Assembly: GCA_017465575.1 (NCBI GenBank)
Contig: JAFTVX010000044.1
Span: 1-40,204 of the forward strand
Direction: 5' to 3'
DNA from: Alistipes sp.
Lineage (GTDB): Bacteria > Bacteroidota > Bacteroidia > Bacteroidales > Rikenellaceae
Length of the DNA: 40,204 nucleotides
Shown here: piece after piece, positions 16,274-24,861 of the stretch
How positions within the stretch are numbered: the stretch's first letter is position 1
How the letters are laid out: every line of letters starts with the position of its first letter
The notes under the pieces: generated by a model
The model's input: the letters and a program-made list of their open reading frames with translations, nothing else
Databases searched by the model: none
What the model was told of the DNA's origin: nothing
Translations under genes and position numbers: made by a program

Positions 16274-17284
16274 TTATTTTCCCTCGCGCATTGCCTCACG
16301 CACACGGAGCTCGATCTCCTCCATCAGTGCGGGGTCGTTCTTCAACGCCTCCTTAACAGCATCGCGACCCTGGCCAATCTTCTTGTCGCCATACGAGAAC
16401 CACGAGCCCGACTTGCGGATAATCTCGTAGTCTACGCCGAGGTCGATAATCTCGCCCAATTTCGAGATACCCTCGCCGAACATAATGTCGAACTCTGCCT
16501 TCTTGAACGGAGGTGCCACCTTGTTCTTCACAACCTTAACCTTGGTGCGTGTACCGAGCTGCTCATCGCCATCCTTGATAACTGAGGTACGGCGGATGTC
16601 GATACGCACGCTGGCGTAGAACTTCAAGGCATTACCACCCGTTGTAGTCTCGGGGTTGCCATATACAACACCAATCTTGTCGCGCAACTGGTTGATAAAG
16701 ATGCAGACGGTCTTGGTCTTCGAAATCGAGGCGGTGAGCTTACGCAATGCCTGCGACATAAGTCGTGCCTGAAGACCCATCTTCGAGTCGCCCATATCGC
16801 CCTCAATCTCCGCCTTGGGCGTAAGAGCCGCCACAGAGTCGATAACGATAATGTCGATGGCACTCGAGCGAATCAACGAGTCGGCAATCTCCAACGCCTG
16901 CTCGCCATTGTCGGGCTGCGAGATAAGCAGATTGTCGATATCTACGCCCAACTTCTGTGCATAGTAGCTGTCGAAGGCGTGCTCAGCATCGATAAATGCT
17001 GCAATGCCACCCGCCTTCTGCGCCTCGGCAATCGCATGAATTGCAAGCGTTGTCTTACCTGATGACTCGGGGCCAAAAATCTCGATTACACGGCCCTTGG
17101 GGTAGCCACCTACGCCCAACGCCATATCGAGCGTGATTGAGCCCGAGGGGATAACCTGAACATCGGCTACCGAGTCGGCTGACATACGCATAATCGAGCC
17201 CTTGCCGAAGTCCTTCTCAATCTTATCCATCACTGCCGATAGCACCTTGAGCTTGTCGGCATTTACCTGTACTTTCTCTGCCAT
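16274..17284 (-). CDS. recA: RecA recombinase
   Basis: A 336-residue recombinase that forms filaments on single-stranded DNA for homologous recombination and SOS signalling. Walker A is [10 protein letters not shown] (Lys77), with [10 protein letters not shown], the Walker B strand [18 protein letters not shown], loop L1 [48 protein letters not shown] (loop L2) and a C-terminal lysine/glutamate-rich domain. Everything expected is present with no intein. It sits 18 bp downstream of the Bcp gene, so bcp-recA-rel may form a transcript. I see no SOS box of known type in the short upstream gap. Confidence 0.97.
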   Translation of the reverse strand: MAEKVQVNADKLKVLSAVMDKIEKDFGKGSIMRMSADSVADVQVIPSGSITLDMALGVGGYPKGRVIEIFGPESSGKTTLAIHAIAEAQKAGGIAAFIDAEHAFDSYYAQKLGVDIDNLLISQPDNGEQALEIADSLIRSSAIDIIVIDSVAALTPKAEIEGDMGDSKMGLQARLMSQALRKLTASISKTKTVCIFINQLRDKIGVVYGNPETTTGGNALKFYASVRIDIRRTSVIKDGDEQLGTRTKVKVVKNKVAPPFKKAEFDIMFGEGISKLGEIIDLGVDYEIIRKSGSWFSYGDKKIGQGRDAVKEALKNDPALMEEIELRVREAMREGK

Positions 17285-17302
17285 AGTTATATCTCTTTTA
17301 TC

Positions 17303-17761
17303 TTATTTATCCAACAACTTAATGATTTGGCCGAACGAATCCTTCGTGTCGACCTTCTTGATAATGTGCGTTACGCGAGCCTCCTCATCCAAAAGGAAGG
17401 TGGTGCGCACAATGCCCATATACTCTCTGCCACACATCTTCTTTAGCTGCCATACGCCCATCGCTTCGGCGAGCGTGTGGTCGGTGTCGGCAAGTAGCGT
17501 AAAGTTAAGTTCGTGCTTCGAGCAAAAACTTTGGTGCGACTTCACCGAGTCGGGGCTAACGCCAACGATTTTGTAGCCTCGGCACTTTAACTCCTCCTTG
17601 CCATCGCGTAGGCTCTTTGCCTCGAGCGTACATCCCGAGGTGTTGTCCTTGGGATAGAAGTATAGCACCGTGGGCGAGCCCTTAAGGTCGGCAAGCGTGA
17701 AATCTACGCCCGCCTCTGTCTTGATGCTAAACTCTTGAAGTTGATATCCTATATCTATCAT
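17303..17761 (-). CDS. bcp: Peroxiredoxin of the Bcp/PrxQ type
   Basis: A 152-residue thiol peroxidase that reduces hydrogen and organic peroxides with thioredoxin. The peroxidatic motif PKDNTSGC keeps the PxxxTxxC pattern, with Ser in place of the usual Pro before Gly-Cys. The position five residues later, where the resolving Cys of PrxQ proteins often sits, is Lys (CTLEAK). Other Cys are present (KCRGY, SFCSKH, KMCGRE), so it is either a 1-Cys enzyme or uses another resolving Cys. The DSVKSHQSFCSKHELNFTLLAD segment is typical of the family. It starts the minus-strand run into recA. Confidence 0.92.
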   Translation of the reverse strand: MIDIGYQLQEFSIKTEAGVDFTLADLKGSPTVLYFYPKDNTSGCTLEAKSLRDGKEELKCRGYKIVGVSPDSVKSHQSFCSKHELNFTLLADTDHTLAEAMGVWQLKKMCGREYMGIVRTTFLLDEEARVTHIIKKVDTKDSFGQIIKLLDK

Positions 17762-17869
17762 TTTATTTCGTTTTTATATTATCACTCTTTTATCCCTCAA
17801 ATTTACAGATTTTTTCCAAAAGAGCGAAACATTTGCACTACTTTTTTCTTATATCGCAATAAGCATAGC

Positions 17870-18082
17870 CTATGCCACACACACCATCTTTACTTGGCTC
17901 TTAAACTCATCTTCAGAAGTGTTGAGCCGTGAGCGACATACGGGGCAACGAATGGCATACTCGGTGTCGATATGCATCGCCTCCTGAATATTGTCGTAAC
18001 GCATTGTGCGCAGGTTTGTGTAGGCGTAGTGTTCGCTGTGCGCTCCGCAGTTGCGACACTCAATTGTGTAGTTTACTCCCAT
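17870..18082 (-). CDS. Small zinc-ribbon protein
   Basis: A 70-residue protein with two CxxC knuckles, ECRNCG (Cys9, Cys12) and RCPVCR (Cys46, Cys49), spaced like a zinc ribbon. There is no signal peptide, so it is probably cytosolic. Nothing else identifies a function; such proteins may be RNA- or protein-binding accessory factors. It stands alone between the peroxiredoxin and the repeat-filled gap upstream of the mutase. Confidence 0.65.
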   Translation of the reverse strand: MGVNYTIECRNCGAHSEHYAYTNLRTMRYDNIQEAMHIDTEYAIRCPVCRSRLNTSEDEFKSQVKMVCVA

Positions 18083-18409
18083 CGTGTTTAAGGTTTTAAA
18101 GGTTTATCATTTGTTTCACGATGCAAAGTAACCACCACTTTTTGACAGGTTGCGTCAAAGGAAAAAATTTTATAGGTAAAATGAGATATTTTTCTGTGGT
18201 AACGCTCCCTCGACCTAAAGAACAGAGAGAGGACAGAGAGGGAACAGGGAGAGAGCAGAGAGGGAACAGGGAGAGAGCAGAGAGGGAACAGGGAGAGAGC
18301 AGAGAGTGAACAGGGAGAGTAATCAACCCACCCTGACAACTCCCTGAAATCTCCCTGAAGTCTCTCTGAAATCTCCCTAATAAACCACCTTCCCACCTGC
18401 ACTCAGCCG
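18083..18409. repeat. Repeat-filled intergenic region
   Basis: No gene is supported. Positions 18241-18319 hold 3.6 tandem copies of a purine-only-type 22-bp unit (GGAACAGGGAGAG..CAGAGAG). Positions 18341-18380 hold 11-bp units of TCCCTGAAATC. Open frames here simply translate the repeats (ESRE/LSPC-type) and were rejected. Confidence 0.75.
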
Positions 18410-18536
18410 AATTTCTTGTCAGAAGGGGCATAATTTGGCGCCGATAAAGAGAAAGCCCGGATGGGACATACTAAGCGTATTTCCCATTCGGGCTTTGGAT
18501 TGAGGCGTCGAAGGATGCCCCTTATCACAAGAAATT
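18410..18536. repeat. Palindromic element, copy D (best conserved)
   Basis: A 127-bp element. Left arm 18410-18431 (AATTTCTTGTCAGAAGGGGC) and right arm 18515-18536 (GCCCCTTATCACAAGAAATT) differ only at the two family mismatches. The inner stem AAAGCCCG/CGGGCTTT carries the core ATGGGACATACTAAGCGTAT-TTCCCAT (18461-18487). It ends 8 bp before the stop codon of the minus-strand mutase. Confidence 0.8.
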
Positions 18537-18543
18537 CAACAAA

Positions 18544-20289
18544 TTACAGGTTGAGTTCAAGCTTAAGGTCTGCAATCTTCTTGTCGAGGGCCGCCTCAAC
18601 CTCGGCAAACTTATCTACCGAAGGAAGCTCAGCCTTAACGCCGAAGTAGAACTTAATCTTAGGCTCGGTGCCTGAGGGACGAACAGACACCTTGGTGCCG
18701 TCCTCGGTGAGCCACTGGAGAACATTACTCTTATCGTCGATGCCCTCGATAGGTCGCTTCTCGCCTGTCTTAACATCGAGCTCCTCCAAGGTCTTGTAGT
18801 CGAGAACCTTAACCACGGGTGAGCCAAGCAACGACTTGGGAGGATTCTGGCGGTAGTCTACCATCATCTGCTGAATCTCGGCAGCACCATCCTTACCCTT
18901 GCGAACAACATTTACCAAGCCCTCGCGGAAGAAGCCATACTTAACATAGAGCTGCTGCAACCACTCGTAGAGTGTGATGCCCATAGTCTCGCGTGCCCAA
19001 GCGGCAGCCTCGGCAACAAGTGTGATAGCAGCAACGCCATCCTTGTCGCGCACAAAGTCGCCGGGGAGATAGCCGAACGACTCCTCGCCACCACCGATAT
19101 ACTTTGTCTTGCCCTCCTGCTCACGGATAATCTTCGCGATATACTTGAAACCAGTGAGGCAGTTGTAGCACTTCACGCCATAGTGCTCAGCGATAGTATC
19201 GGGCATCATAGATGTTACGATGGTCTTAACCACGAACTCCTTGCCGGTAATCTTGCCAAGCTCTGCCCAGCGTGTAAGCTGGTAGCTCATCAAGAGCACC
19301 AATGTCTGGTTGCCGTTAAGCAATACATAGTCGCCAGCACCTGTGCGCAACGCAACACCCAAGCGGTCGGCATCGGGGTCGGTAGCCATAGCGAAATCTG
19401 CCCCCTCCTTCTCGGCACGCTCGATGGCCATAGCCATAGTCTTGCGCTCCTCGGGATTGGGCGATGCCACGGTGGGGAAGTTGCCGTCGAGCACCATCTG
19501 CTCATCGACACATATAATATTATTGAAGCCGTAGTTGCGCAACGACTGAGGCACGAGCTTTACGCCAGCACCGTGCAACGGGGTGTAGACAATCTTCATA
19601 TCGTTGTGCTTAGCAACAGCCTCGGGCGATAGGGAGAGCGCCTTGATTGCTGCCAAGTACTTCTGGTCGAACTCCTCGCCGAGGATGTGGATGTTCTCGG
19701 CATTCTTGCCTGTGAGCACCTGCTCAAGGTCGGTAACCTTCAATACCTCCTCGATGATGTTTACATCGTGGGGTGAGGTAACCTGTGAGCCATCGTTCCA
19801 ATAAGCCTTGTAGCCGTTGTACTCCTTGGGGTTGTGCGATGCGGTAACCATAACACCCGAGTGGCAGCCAAGCTCGCGGATAGCGAACGAGAGCTCGGGA
19901 GTGGGGCGCAAAGCGTCGAAGAGGTAGACGATAAAGCCGTTAGATGCAAAGATATCGGCAACACGCTCAGCGAACATACGCGAGTTGTTACGGCTATCGT
20001 GCGAGATAGCAACCTTAATCTGCTCGCCCTCGAAGTTCTTCTTAAGATAGTTAGCCAAGCCCTGAGTTGCTGAGCCCACGGTGTAGATGTTCATACGGTT
20101 AGTACCAGCACCCATAATACCGCGCAAACCGCCAGTACCAAACTCGAGGTCCTTGTAGAAGCTCTCAACAAGTTCGTTGGGGTTGTTCTCCATCATAAGA
20201 CGAATCTCGGCCTTTGTAGCCTCGTCGTAATTGCCATCGAGCCAAGCCTGAGCTCTTGACAAAACCTGCTTGTCCAATTCGTTTGCCAT
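18544..20289 (-). CDS. Phosphohexomutase (phosphoglucomutase/phosphomannomutase family)
   Basis: A 581-residue alpha-D-phosphohexomutase that moves a phosphate between C1 and C6 of hexose phosphates for glycan and nucleotide-sugar synthesis. The phosphoserine loop is VMVTASHNPKEYNGYK, the metal loop is ATDPDADRLGVAL, the sugar loop is GGGEESFGY, and the phosphate loop near the C-terminus is SVRPSGTEPKIKFYF. The first residues (QAWLDGNYDEATKAEI) are the long N-terminal type of Bacteroidetes and Bacillus PgcA-like enzymes. It is full length and cytosolic. Glucose or mannose specificity cannot be told from sequence. The minus-strand 3' end is followed by palindromic copy D. Confidence 0.94.
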   Translation of the reverse strand: MANELDKQVLSRAQAWLDGNYDEATKAEIRLMMENNPNELVESFYKDLEFGTGGLRGIMGAGTNRMNIYTVGSATQGLANYLKKNFEGEQIKVAISHDSRNNSRMFAERVADIFASNGFIVYLFDALRPTPELSFAIRELGCHSGVMVTASHNPKEYNGYKAYWNDGSQVTSPHDVNIIEEVLKVTDLEQVLTGKNAENIHILGEEFDQKYLAAIKALSLSPEAVAKHNDMKIVYTPLHGAGVKLVPQSLRNYGFNNIICVDEQMVLDGNFPTVASPNPEERKTMAMAIERAEKEGADFAMATDPDADRLGVALRTGAGDYVLLNGNQTLVLLMSYQLTRWAELGKITGKEFVVKTIVTSMMPDTIAEHYGVKCYNCLTGFKYIAKIIREQEGKTKYIGGGEESFGYLPGDFVRDKDGVAAITLVAEAAAWARETMGITLYEWLQQLYVKYGFFREGLVNVVRKGKDGAAEIQQMMVDYRQNPPKSLLGSPVVKVLDYKTLEELDVKTGEKRPIEGIDDKSNVLQWLTEDGTKVSVRPSGTEPKIKFYFGVKAELPSVDKFAEVEAALDKKIADLKLELNL

Positions 20290-20836
20290 AGTATCAGTTA
20301 TTTTTATAGTTTGAATTTCGATGTAAGAAAAAATCTAATATGCAAATATAATAAAAATTACTCATATATAAAAGTATCAGCACATTAAATTACATAGAAT
20401 TTTTTTGTCGGTTTTTACCATATAAAAAAAATCGTATTTTGCAACACTATTTCGATATTATTTTAATAAAATTATCTACATCTTTGCAATGTCAAAACGC
20501 GCTTAATGCGTTCTGCAAACCGAGCGCGAAAATTGCAGGAAATTAGGTGTAAAATATAAGTTATTGAAACAGAGCATTTTAACTGTTTCTGTAACTTTGT
20601 CGCCCCTAATGAAACCTAAAATTTTATTGACAAAAGCCATTGTTGATAACTTGCTGATAGCCACCTAAATTGTTAGTAACTTTCAGCAAAATCAAGACCA
20701 AAAAGGGCTAAAACAGGGCTAAAAAATGACCCAAATAGGGCTATTATTAAAATTATTTAAGAACTAAACTGAGAGGGCGACGAAGCACCATATCGAGCTA
20801 ATCAACCTCTCTAAAAGATAAACGGAACGAAACGCA
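20290..20836. promoter_or_regulatory. AT-rich dnaA upstream region with possible DnaA boxes
   Basis: No gene is seen in 547 bp. Two DnaA-box-like nonamers occur: TTATCTACA at 20472-20480 (+) and TTATCAACA at 20641-20649 (-). A -7-like TAACTTTG sits at 20592-20599. Closer to the gene are four AGGGCTA or complementary GACCC-type units (20700-20750). It may hold the dnaA promoter with autoregulation, or part of oriC; two boxes are too few to call an origin. Confidence 0.4.
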
Positions 20837-22228
20837 ATGACGCAGACCGAAACATACAAAGCACTCTGGAGCGACTGTCTTGACCGCCTCCGCCTCACTA
20901 TAACAGAGGAGGAGTTTGTTAAGTGGTTTAAGCCAGTGTGGCCCATCGACTACGATGGCGAGAAGTTGCGTCTGCGCGTGCCGAACGAGAGCTTTGTGGC
21001 GAGCATCGAGAAGCGCTACTTGCGCTACTTGCGCCCCATTATCTCGGAGCTCTATGGTGCCAACACACAGCTCCACTACGCCGTGCCTCGTAAGCAGCAA
21101 CCTGCCCCCACAGAGGAGCCACAGAGCGTAGCAGCACCTACCGACACTGCAAATATAAAGAATCCTTTTGTAATTCCGGGCTTGCGTCGAATAATGTTCG
21201 ACCCACAGCTCAACCCCAACCTTACGCTCGACACCTTTATCGAGGGCGAGTGCAATCGCTTGGCACGCTCGGCAGGTTTAACAGTAGCCGTTTCGCCCGG
21301 TAACAACGCCTTCAACCCATTATATATATATGGTGATTCGGGCTTGGGCAAGACACATATCGTGCAGGCTATCGGCCACGAGGTGCGCCAGCGCCACCCC
21401 GAGTTGCAGGTGTTGTATGTCTCGATGAACAAGTTCCAGGCGCAGTTCCAGACCGCCTACAAGAATGGCGAGATTACGGACTTTATCCACTTCTACCAGC
21501 TTGTAGATGTGCTTATCATCGACGATATTCAGGAGCTTACCGGCAAGACAGGTACTCAGAATGCCTTCTTCAACATCTTCAACCACCTTCAGCTTTCGGG
21601 CAAGCAGCTTATCCTCACTTCGGATAAGGCACCCGTGGAGCTTAAGGATATCGAGGAGCGACTCTTGACCCGCTTTAAGTGGGGATTGTCGACCGAGCTT
21701 TGCACGCCCGACTACGACACCAAGGTGAAGATTATCCGCGCCAAGGCTCAGCGCCTCGGTGCAAGCATTCCCGAGGATGTTATCCTCTACTTGGCTGACA
21801 ATATCTCGGCAAATGTGCGCGAGATTGAGGGTGCTCTCTCGTCGCTTATTGCCAATGCCTCGTTCCTTGGTCGCAAGATTACTATCTCGTTGGCAAAGGA
21901 TATCCTAAAGGTATATGTCAAGCTTACGCAGAAGGAGATTACTATCGACCATATCGTGAAGACCGTATGCGACTACTACGACTTGGATATCGACACCTTT
22001 AACTCACCCAAGCGTACGCGCGAGATTGCGCAGGCTCGTCAGGTGGCGATGTACTTGGCTAAGCAACACACCAAGTCGCCACTCACGGTTATCGGCTCAT
22101 CAATCGGTGGTCGTAACCACGCCACGGTGCTTCACAGCTGCAAGGCCGTAGCCGATATGATGGATACCGACAAGGGCTTCAAGCAGCAAATCGAGAAGAT
22201 TGAGCGCATAGTTCTCGGCAAGAATTAA
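20837..22228 (+). CDS. dnaA: DnaA, chromosomal replication initiator
   Basis: A 463-residue initiator ATPase that binds DnaA boxes and opens oriC. Domain I (residues ~1-80) is followed by a short proline-rich linker, the AAA+ domain with Walker A GDSGLGKTHIV (Lys172) and Walker B IIDDIQEL, sensor and arginine-finger regions (RLLTRFKWGL), and the C-terminal DNA-binding domain with RTREIAQARQVAMYLAKQHT and SSIGGRNHATVLHSC. The ATG at 20837 gives the usual N-terminus (TYKALWSDCLDRL). It is followed by a terminator and stands alone rather than with dnaN. Confidence 0.97.
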   Translation: MTQTETYKALWSDCLDRLRLTITEEEFVKWFKPVWPIDYDGEKLRLRVPNESFVASIEKRYLRYLRPIISELYGANTQLHYAVPRKQQPAPTEEPQSVAAPTDTANIKNPFVIPGLRRIMFDPQLNPNLTLDTFIEGECNRLARSAGLTVAVSPGNNAFNPLYIYGDSGLGKTHIVQAIGHEVRQRHPELQVLYVSMNKFQAQFQTAYKNGEITDFIHFYQLVDVLIIDDIQELTGKTGTQNAFFNIFNHLQLSGKQLILTSDKAPVELKDIEERLLTRFKWGLSTELCTPDYDTKVKIIRAKAQRLGASIPEDVILYLADNISANVREIEGALSSLIANASFLGRKITISLAKDILKVYVKLTQKEITIDHIVKTVCDYYDLDIDTFNSPKRTREIAQARQVAMYLAKQHTKSPLTVIGSSIGGRNHATVLHSCKAVADMMDTDKGFKQQIEKIERIVLGKN

Positions 22229-22230
22229 AA

Positions 22231-22270
22231 CTTAGACCGCTATCCTTCGGGGTGGCGGTCTTAGTTTTTA
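22231..22270 (+). terminator. Rho-independent terminator of dnaA
   Basis: CTTAGACCGC (22231-22240) pairs with GCGGTCTTAG (22255-22264) over a TTCG-type apical loop, followed by TTTTTA. Confidence 0.8.
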
Positions 22271-22311
22271 GAAATGAGCAAAGAGTTTATAAAAAACTTC
22301 CGCTTAAAAAT

Positions 22312-22356
22312 CATTTTAACACATCGTAACACATTTTAACACATTATAACACATTA
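22312..22356. repeat. 10-bp-phased TTTTAAC/TCGTAAC array
   Basis: Four exact 10-bp steps: CATTTTAACA, CATCGTAACA, CATTTTAACA, CATTATAACA. An A-rich leader (CTTAAAAAT) precedes it as in the other copies. Confidence 0.65.
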
Positions 22357-22367
22357 GAGTTATTAGA

Positions 22368-22457
22368 TTCATCCTGAGTAAAACGAAGGATCTCACAGTT
22401 ATCACGACCCTCGACCGTCTATAAAACCTTGAGATCTTTCGCTTCACTCAAGAATGA
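22368..22457. repeat. MITE/REP-like inverted repeat (ATTCATCCTGAG type)
   Basis: Arms TTCATCCTGAGTAAAACGAA plus GGATCTC (22368-22394) and GAGATC plus TTTCGCTTCACTCAAGAATGA (22431-22457) are imperfect inverted repeats. The sequence resembles a widespread bacterial GTCATTCTGAG/GAATCTC palindromic repeat. The rest of the gap to 22570 is CT-rich low-complexity DNA. Confidence 0.55.
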
Positions 22458-22570
22458 CACACACTCTCGCGGTCTCTCTCGTCTCTGAGGTCGCTGAGGT
22501 CTTTTTCGTCTCTGTTGTCTCTCTGCTCCCTCCCTGAAAACACCCTCGCACCCCCTCAACCTCAATACAC

Positions 22571-22597
22571 AAAAAAGGCGTACCTTAACGATACGCC
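22571..22597 (-). terminator. Terminator of the ECF operon
   Basis: GGCGTA (22577-22582) pairs with TACGCC (22592-22597), followed on the minus strand by six T. It lies just past the last gene of the operon. Confidence 0.75.
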
Positions 22598-22619
22598 AAA
22601 ACTAATGCTTTACTTCTGC

Positions 22620-23441
22620 TTAATCTCTATTTAGCTCCGAGGTGCGGATGGTGGCAGAACCTAAAGATGTTACATTTACATCATCAGCCGAGCCTTTGTA
22701 CTTGATAACGCCACTACCAGTAGATACAATCTCAAGCGTCTTGCACGCTACATCAAGCTCGATATTATCAATGCCTGCGCTATGATGCTCAATCTTTTTG
22801 GCGTTAGCTACGCCCTTGATAAAGAGTGCACCCGTATTGGTGAGCATAAGGCTGTTGGCGTTCCACTTATCAACATAACAAGTTGTAGTACCAACACTTA
22901 ACAACTCGATTATATCGGCGCTTATGCTATCGGCGTGAATAAATAGGCCACTGCTATTGGCTATCACTAACTTGTCCGCAAAGGCATCGCGCTCGATATA
23001 GAGCGACATATCCGACTTATTGAGGATATAGTTTAAGGTGCTTGCCGACACTCTAACTTCGATAGGTGTGCGCTCGGTTACAAGCGTATTTTTTGGCGCT
23101 TTTTTATCGGGATCTCGACCTATTGTCAAGATTTTGTCATTCTTAACTAAAAACTTGAGGTATTCAGCCTCTGCCTCAGGGTAGGAGATCTCGATATGCC
23201 CCTCCTTGCCATCGGTAAGCCACACCACCGTGGGCAGAAGCGACAAAATCTCTGTTACTCCCTCGCACTCAAATATCGTTGTTGCATACTTTATATCGCT
23301 ACGATTATCCTCACCTGTCCTTATGATACCCGCTACGCGATTACCAGTAGTCATCTGAGTAATAGTACCCGTAATTCGTTGGGCAGTGCTGATGTTCAAT
23401 AGACCAATAGTAAGAGCCACTATCAATATTAACTTTTTCAT
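22620..23441 (-). CDS. Exported GIN-domain (DUF2807-like) protein
   Basis: A 273-residue protein from the ATG at 23441 (a TTG two codons earlier is less likely). Signal peptide MKKLILIVALTIGLLNISTAQ. The C-terminal ~150 residues have the repeating beta-helix pattern of head-GIN (DUF2807) proteins: TPIEVRVSASTLNYILNKSDMSLYIERDAFADKLVIANSSG, then SLMLTNTGALFIKG and LEIVSTGSGVIKYKGSADDVNVTSLGSATI, with the Gly-Ser turns typical of the family. Such proteins are periplasmic or surface adhesin-like and often follow ECF sigma genes in Bacteroidetes. It is the last gene of the sigma operon. Confidence 0.75.
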   Translation of the reverse strand: MKKLILIVALTIGLLNISTAQRITGTITQMTTGNRVAGIIRTGEDNRSDIKYATTIFECEGVTEILSLLPTVVWLTDGKEGHIEISYPEAEAEYLKFLVKNDKILTIGRDPDKKAPKNTLVTERTPIEVRVSASTLNYILNKSDMSLYIERDAFADKLVIANSSGLFIHADSISADIIELLSVGTTTCYVDKWNANSLMLTNTGALFIKGVANAKKIEHHSAGIDNIELDVACKTLEIVSTGSGVIKYKGSADDVNVTSLGSATIRTSELNRD

Positions 23442-23452
23442 AATCAATCTGT

Positions 23453-23860
23453 TTAGTTGTTATTATTCTTCTCTTCGCGATAGATAGTCTGTGCATATAC
23501 CGTAACCACCGACGAACCGCTCGCAGTTAAGGTATAGACACGCTTCGGGTTGAGCCACACAGCCGTAACATTGTAGGTCTGACCACTCTCGTTTTCGTCC
23601 CACACCTTGGCAGTGTTACGGTCGGTCTTGAATGCCGCGATAAACTCCTTGACAAGGCGCTTGTCGTCGATGGCGGTAAACTCCACCACTCGCTTGATTA
23701 TTTCACCCGTTGCAGGGTCTCGCTTAACGGCAGATCGCATAGTCAGACCGCGGCGGTTGCTCTCGATATCACCATTTAATAGCGCATCGATGTGCTCCTG
23801 TGCTTGGCTCTCTGCGATGGTTGCCACCAAGAGCATAACAAATACTAATAGTTTTTTCAT
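23453..23860 (-). CDS. Small exported protein (possibly DUF5024-like)
   Basis: A 135-residue protein with signal peptide MKKLLVFVMLLVATIAESQAQ. The mature part has DPATGEIIKRVVEFTAIDDKRLVKEFIAAFKTDR, then a C-terminal beta region ending QTIYREEKNNNN. The DPxTGEIIKRVxEF stretch is reminiscent of DUF5024 proteins that sit in sigma-factor operons of Bacteroidales; this family call is tentative. It lies between the anti-sigma-like gene (42 bp upstream) and the GIN-domain gene (11 bp downstream), so it belongs to the same operon and probably acts in the envelope. Confidence 0.65.
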   Translation of the reverse strand: MKKLLVFVMLLVATIAESQAQEHIDALLNGDIESNRRGLTMRSAVKRDPATGEIIKRVVEFTAIDDKRLVKEFIAAFKTDRNTAKVWDENESGQTYNVTAVWLNPKRVYTLTASGSSVVTVYAQTIYREEKNNNN

Positions 23861-23902
23861 ATTCCTCGTTTTACATTTATAATTACAGCGCTGTTTTTCT
23901 TT

Positions 23903-24379
23903 TTATATCGTATCTGCCCACGCAAGTAGTTCGTTGGCGTGGTTTTCAATGGCTTCGGCACGAAGCAACATTGCCTCGATTTCGCTCTCAATAGAGGCTA
24001 TATCATCGTTACGCACACCAGCCTCGACAATATAGCTACCCTCATATATATTGAACTCCGATTGGCGGGGTCGAAGTGTGGCAATCAGCACTACCGCAAC
24101 CATTGCTGCTATGCCTACACCCACCGAAATCCAACGAATAACTCGGCGAGGGCTGCGGAGTGAAACACCTCTCTTTTGTGGTTGTAGCTCCTCACTTAGT
24201 TCAATTTGCTCCTCAGGCATACCATCAGCATACCACGCAAACATCTCTTTGAGAGGTTGCCACTCCTTAGAGACATCGTTTACCGAAAACCAATCGTAGA
24301 GCATCATCTCCTCTTGATTTGTGGTCTTGCCAGCGAGGAATTTCTCGACCAAAATTGCTATCTCTTCTCTCGTTTTCAT
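23903..24379 (-). CDS. Short membrane-anchored anti-sigma-like protein
   Basis: A 158-residue protein. The N-terminal ~50 residues (EEIAILVEKFLAGKTTNQEEMMLYDWFS) resemble the sigma-binding head of Bacteroidetes anti-sigma factors. One membrane helix spans ~82-102 (ISVGVGIAAMVAVVLIATL), and the last ~50 residues form a small acidic, helical periplasmic part instead of a FecR sensor domain. Its start overlaps the sigma stop by 4 bp, which ties the two at translation. Probably it holds the sigma factor at the membrane; what releases it is unknown. Confidence 0.75.
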   Translation of the reverse strand: MKTREEIAILVEKFLAGKTTNQEEMMLYDWFSVNDVSKEWQPLKEMFAWYADGMPEEQIELSEELQPQKRGVSLRSPRRVIRWISVGVGIAAMVAVVLIATLRPRQSEFNIYEGSYIVEAGVRNDDIASIESEIEAMLLRAEAIENHANELLAWADTI

Positions 24380-24861
24380 TCTCTCTGTCTCGTTTTGAAT
24401 TGTTCCAAAATATTGCGTCTTGCTCGGCTAAGGTTTTGGTATACGGCATCGACACTCATCATTGCCACTGTGGCTATCTCCTCGACCTCCATCGCCTCGA
24501 TATGTTTTAGACGGAAGACCATCTGCTGTTTCGAGGGTAGCGAGTCCACGACATCGAGTACTGCACGGATATCTATCCCGTTTGTATCATCTTCATCGTT
24601 AGGCGACATATAGGGTTTTAGCTCGACCATCGGGTGGCGATCCTCGTAGCGCAAGGTGTTGAGCGAAAGATGTTTAACCACAATCGTTGCAAGCGAATCC
24701 ACCGAGCCACTATCAGTCAGCCTATCACGCATCGTAAAAAGCTTGAGCAGAGCCTCCTGCACCACATCCTCGGCACTATCTTTCGCAAGATAGCGACTTG
24801 CCGTGGTAAGCATCTTATCGCGACATCTCACGACAAATATTTCGAACTCTGCGTTTGTCAT
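24376..24861 (-). CDS. ECF RNA polymerase sigma factor
   Basis: A 161-residue sigma-70 family protein from the ATG at 24861. A longer frame reaches 25047, but its first 62 codons are low-complexity repeat DNA, so I rejected that start. Region 2 is EIFVVRCRDKMLTTASRYLAKDSAEDVVQEALLKLF, and region 4 is LPSKQQMVFRLKHIEAMEVEEIATVAMMSVDAVYQNLSRARRNILEQF. The length fits a minimal ECF sigma. The operon order sigma, anti-sigma-like, DUF5024-like, GIN protein points to an envelope-stress regulon that includes its own operon. Confidence 0.9.
   Translation of the reverse strand: MTNAEFEIFVVRCRDKMLTTASRYLAKDSAEDVVQEALLKLFTMRDRLTDSGSVDSLATIVVKHLSLNTLRYEDRHPMVELKPYMSPNDEDDTNGIDIRAVLDVVDSLPSKQQMVFRLKHIEAMEVEEIATVAMMSVDAVYQNLSRARRNILEQFKTRQRE

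Noticed and set aside
18241-18319. A CRISPR-like array
   Set aside because: The 22-bp units follow each other with no spacers, so this is a simple tandem repeat. No cas gene was seen in the window.
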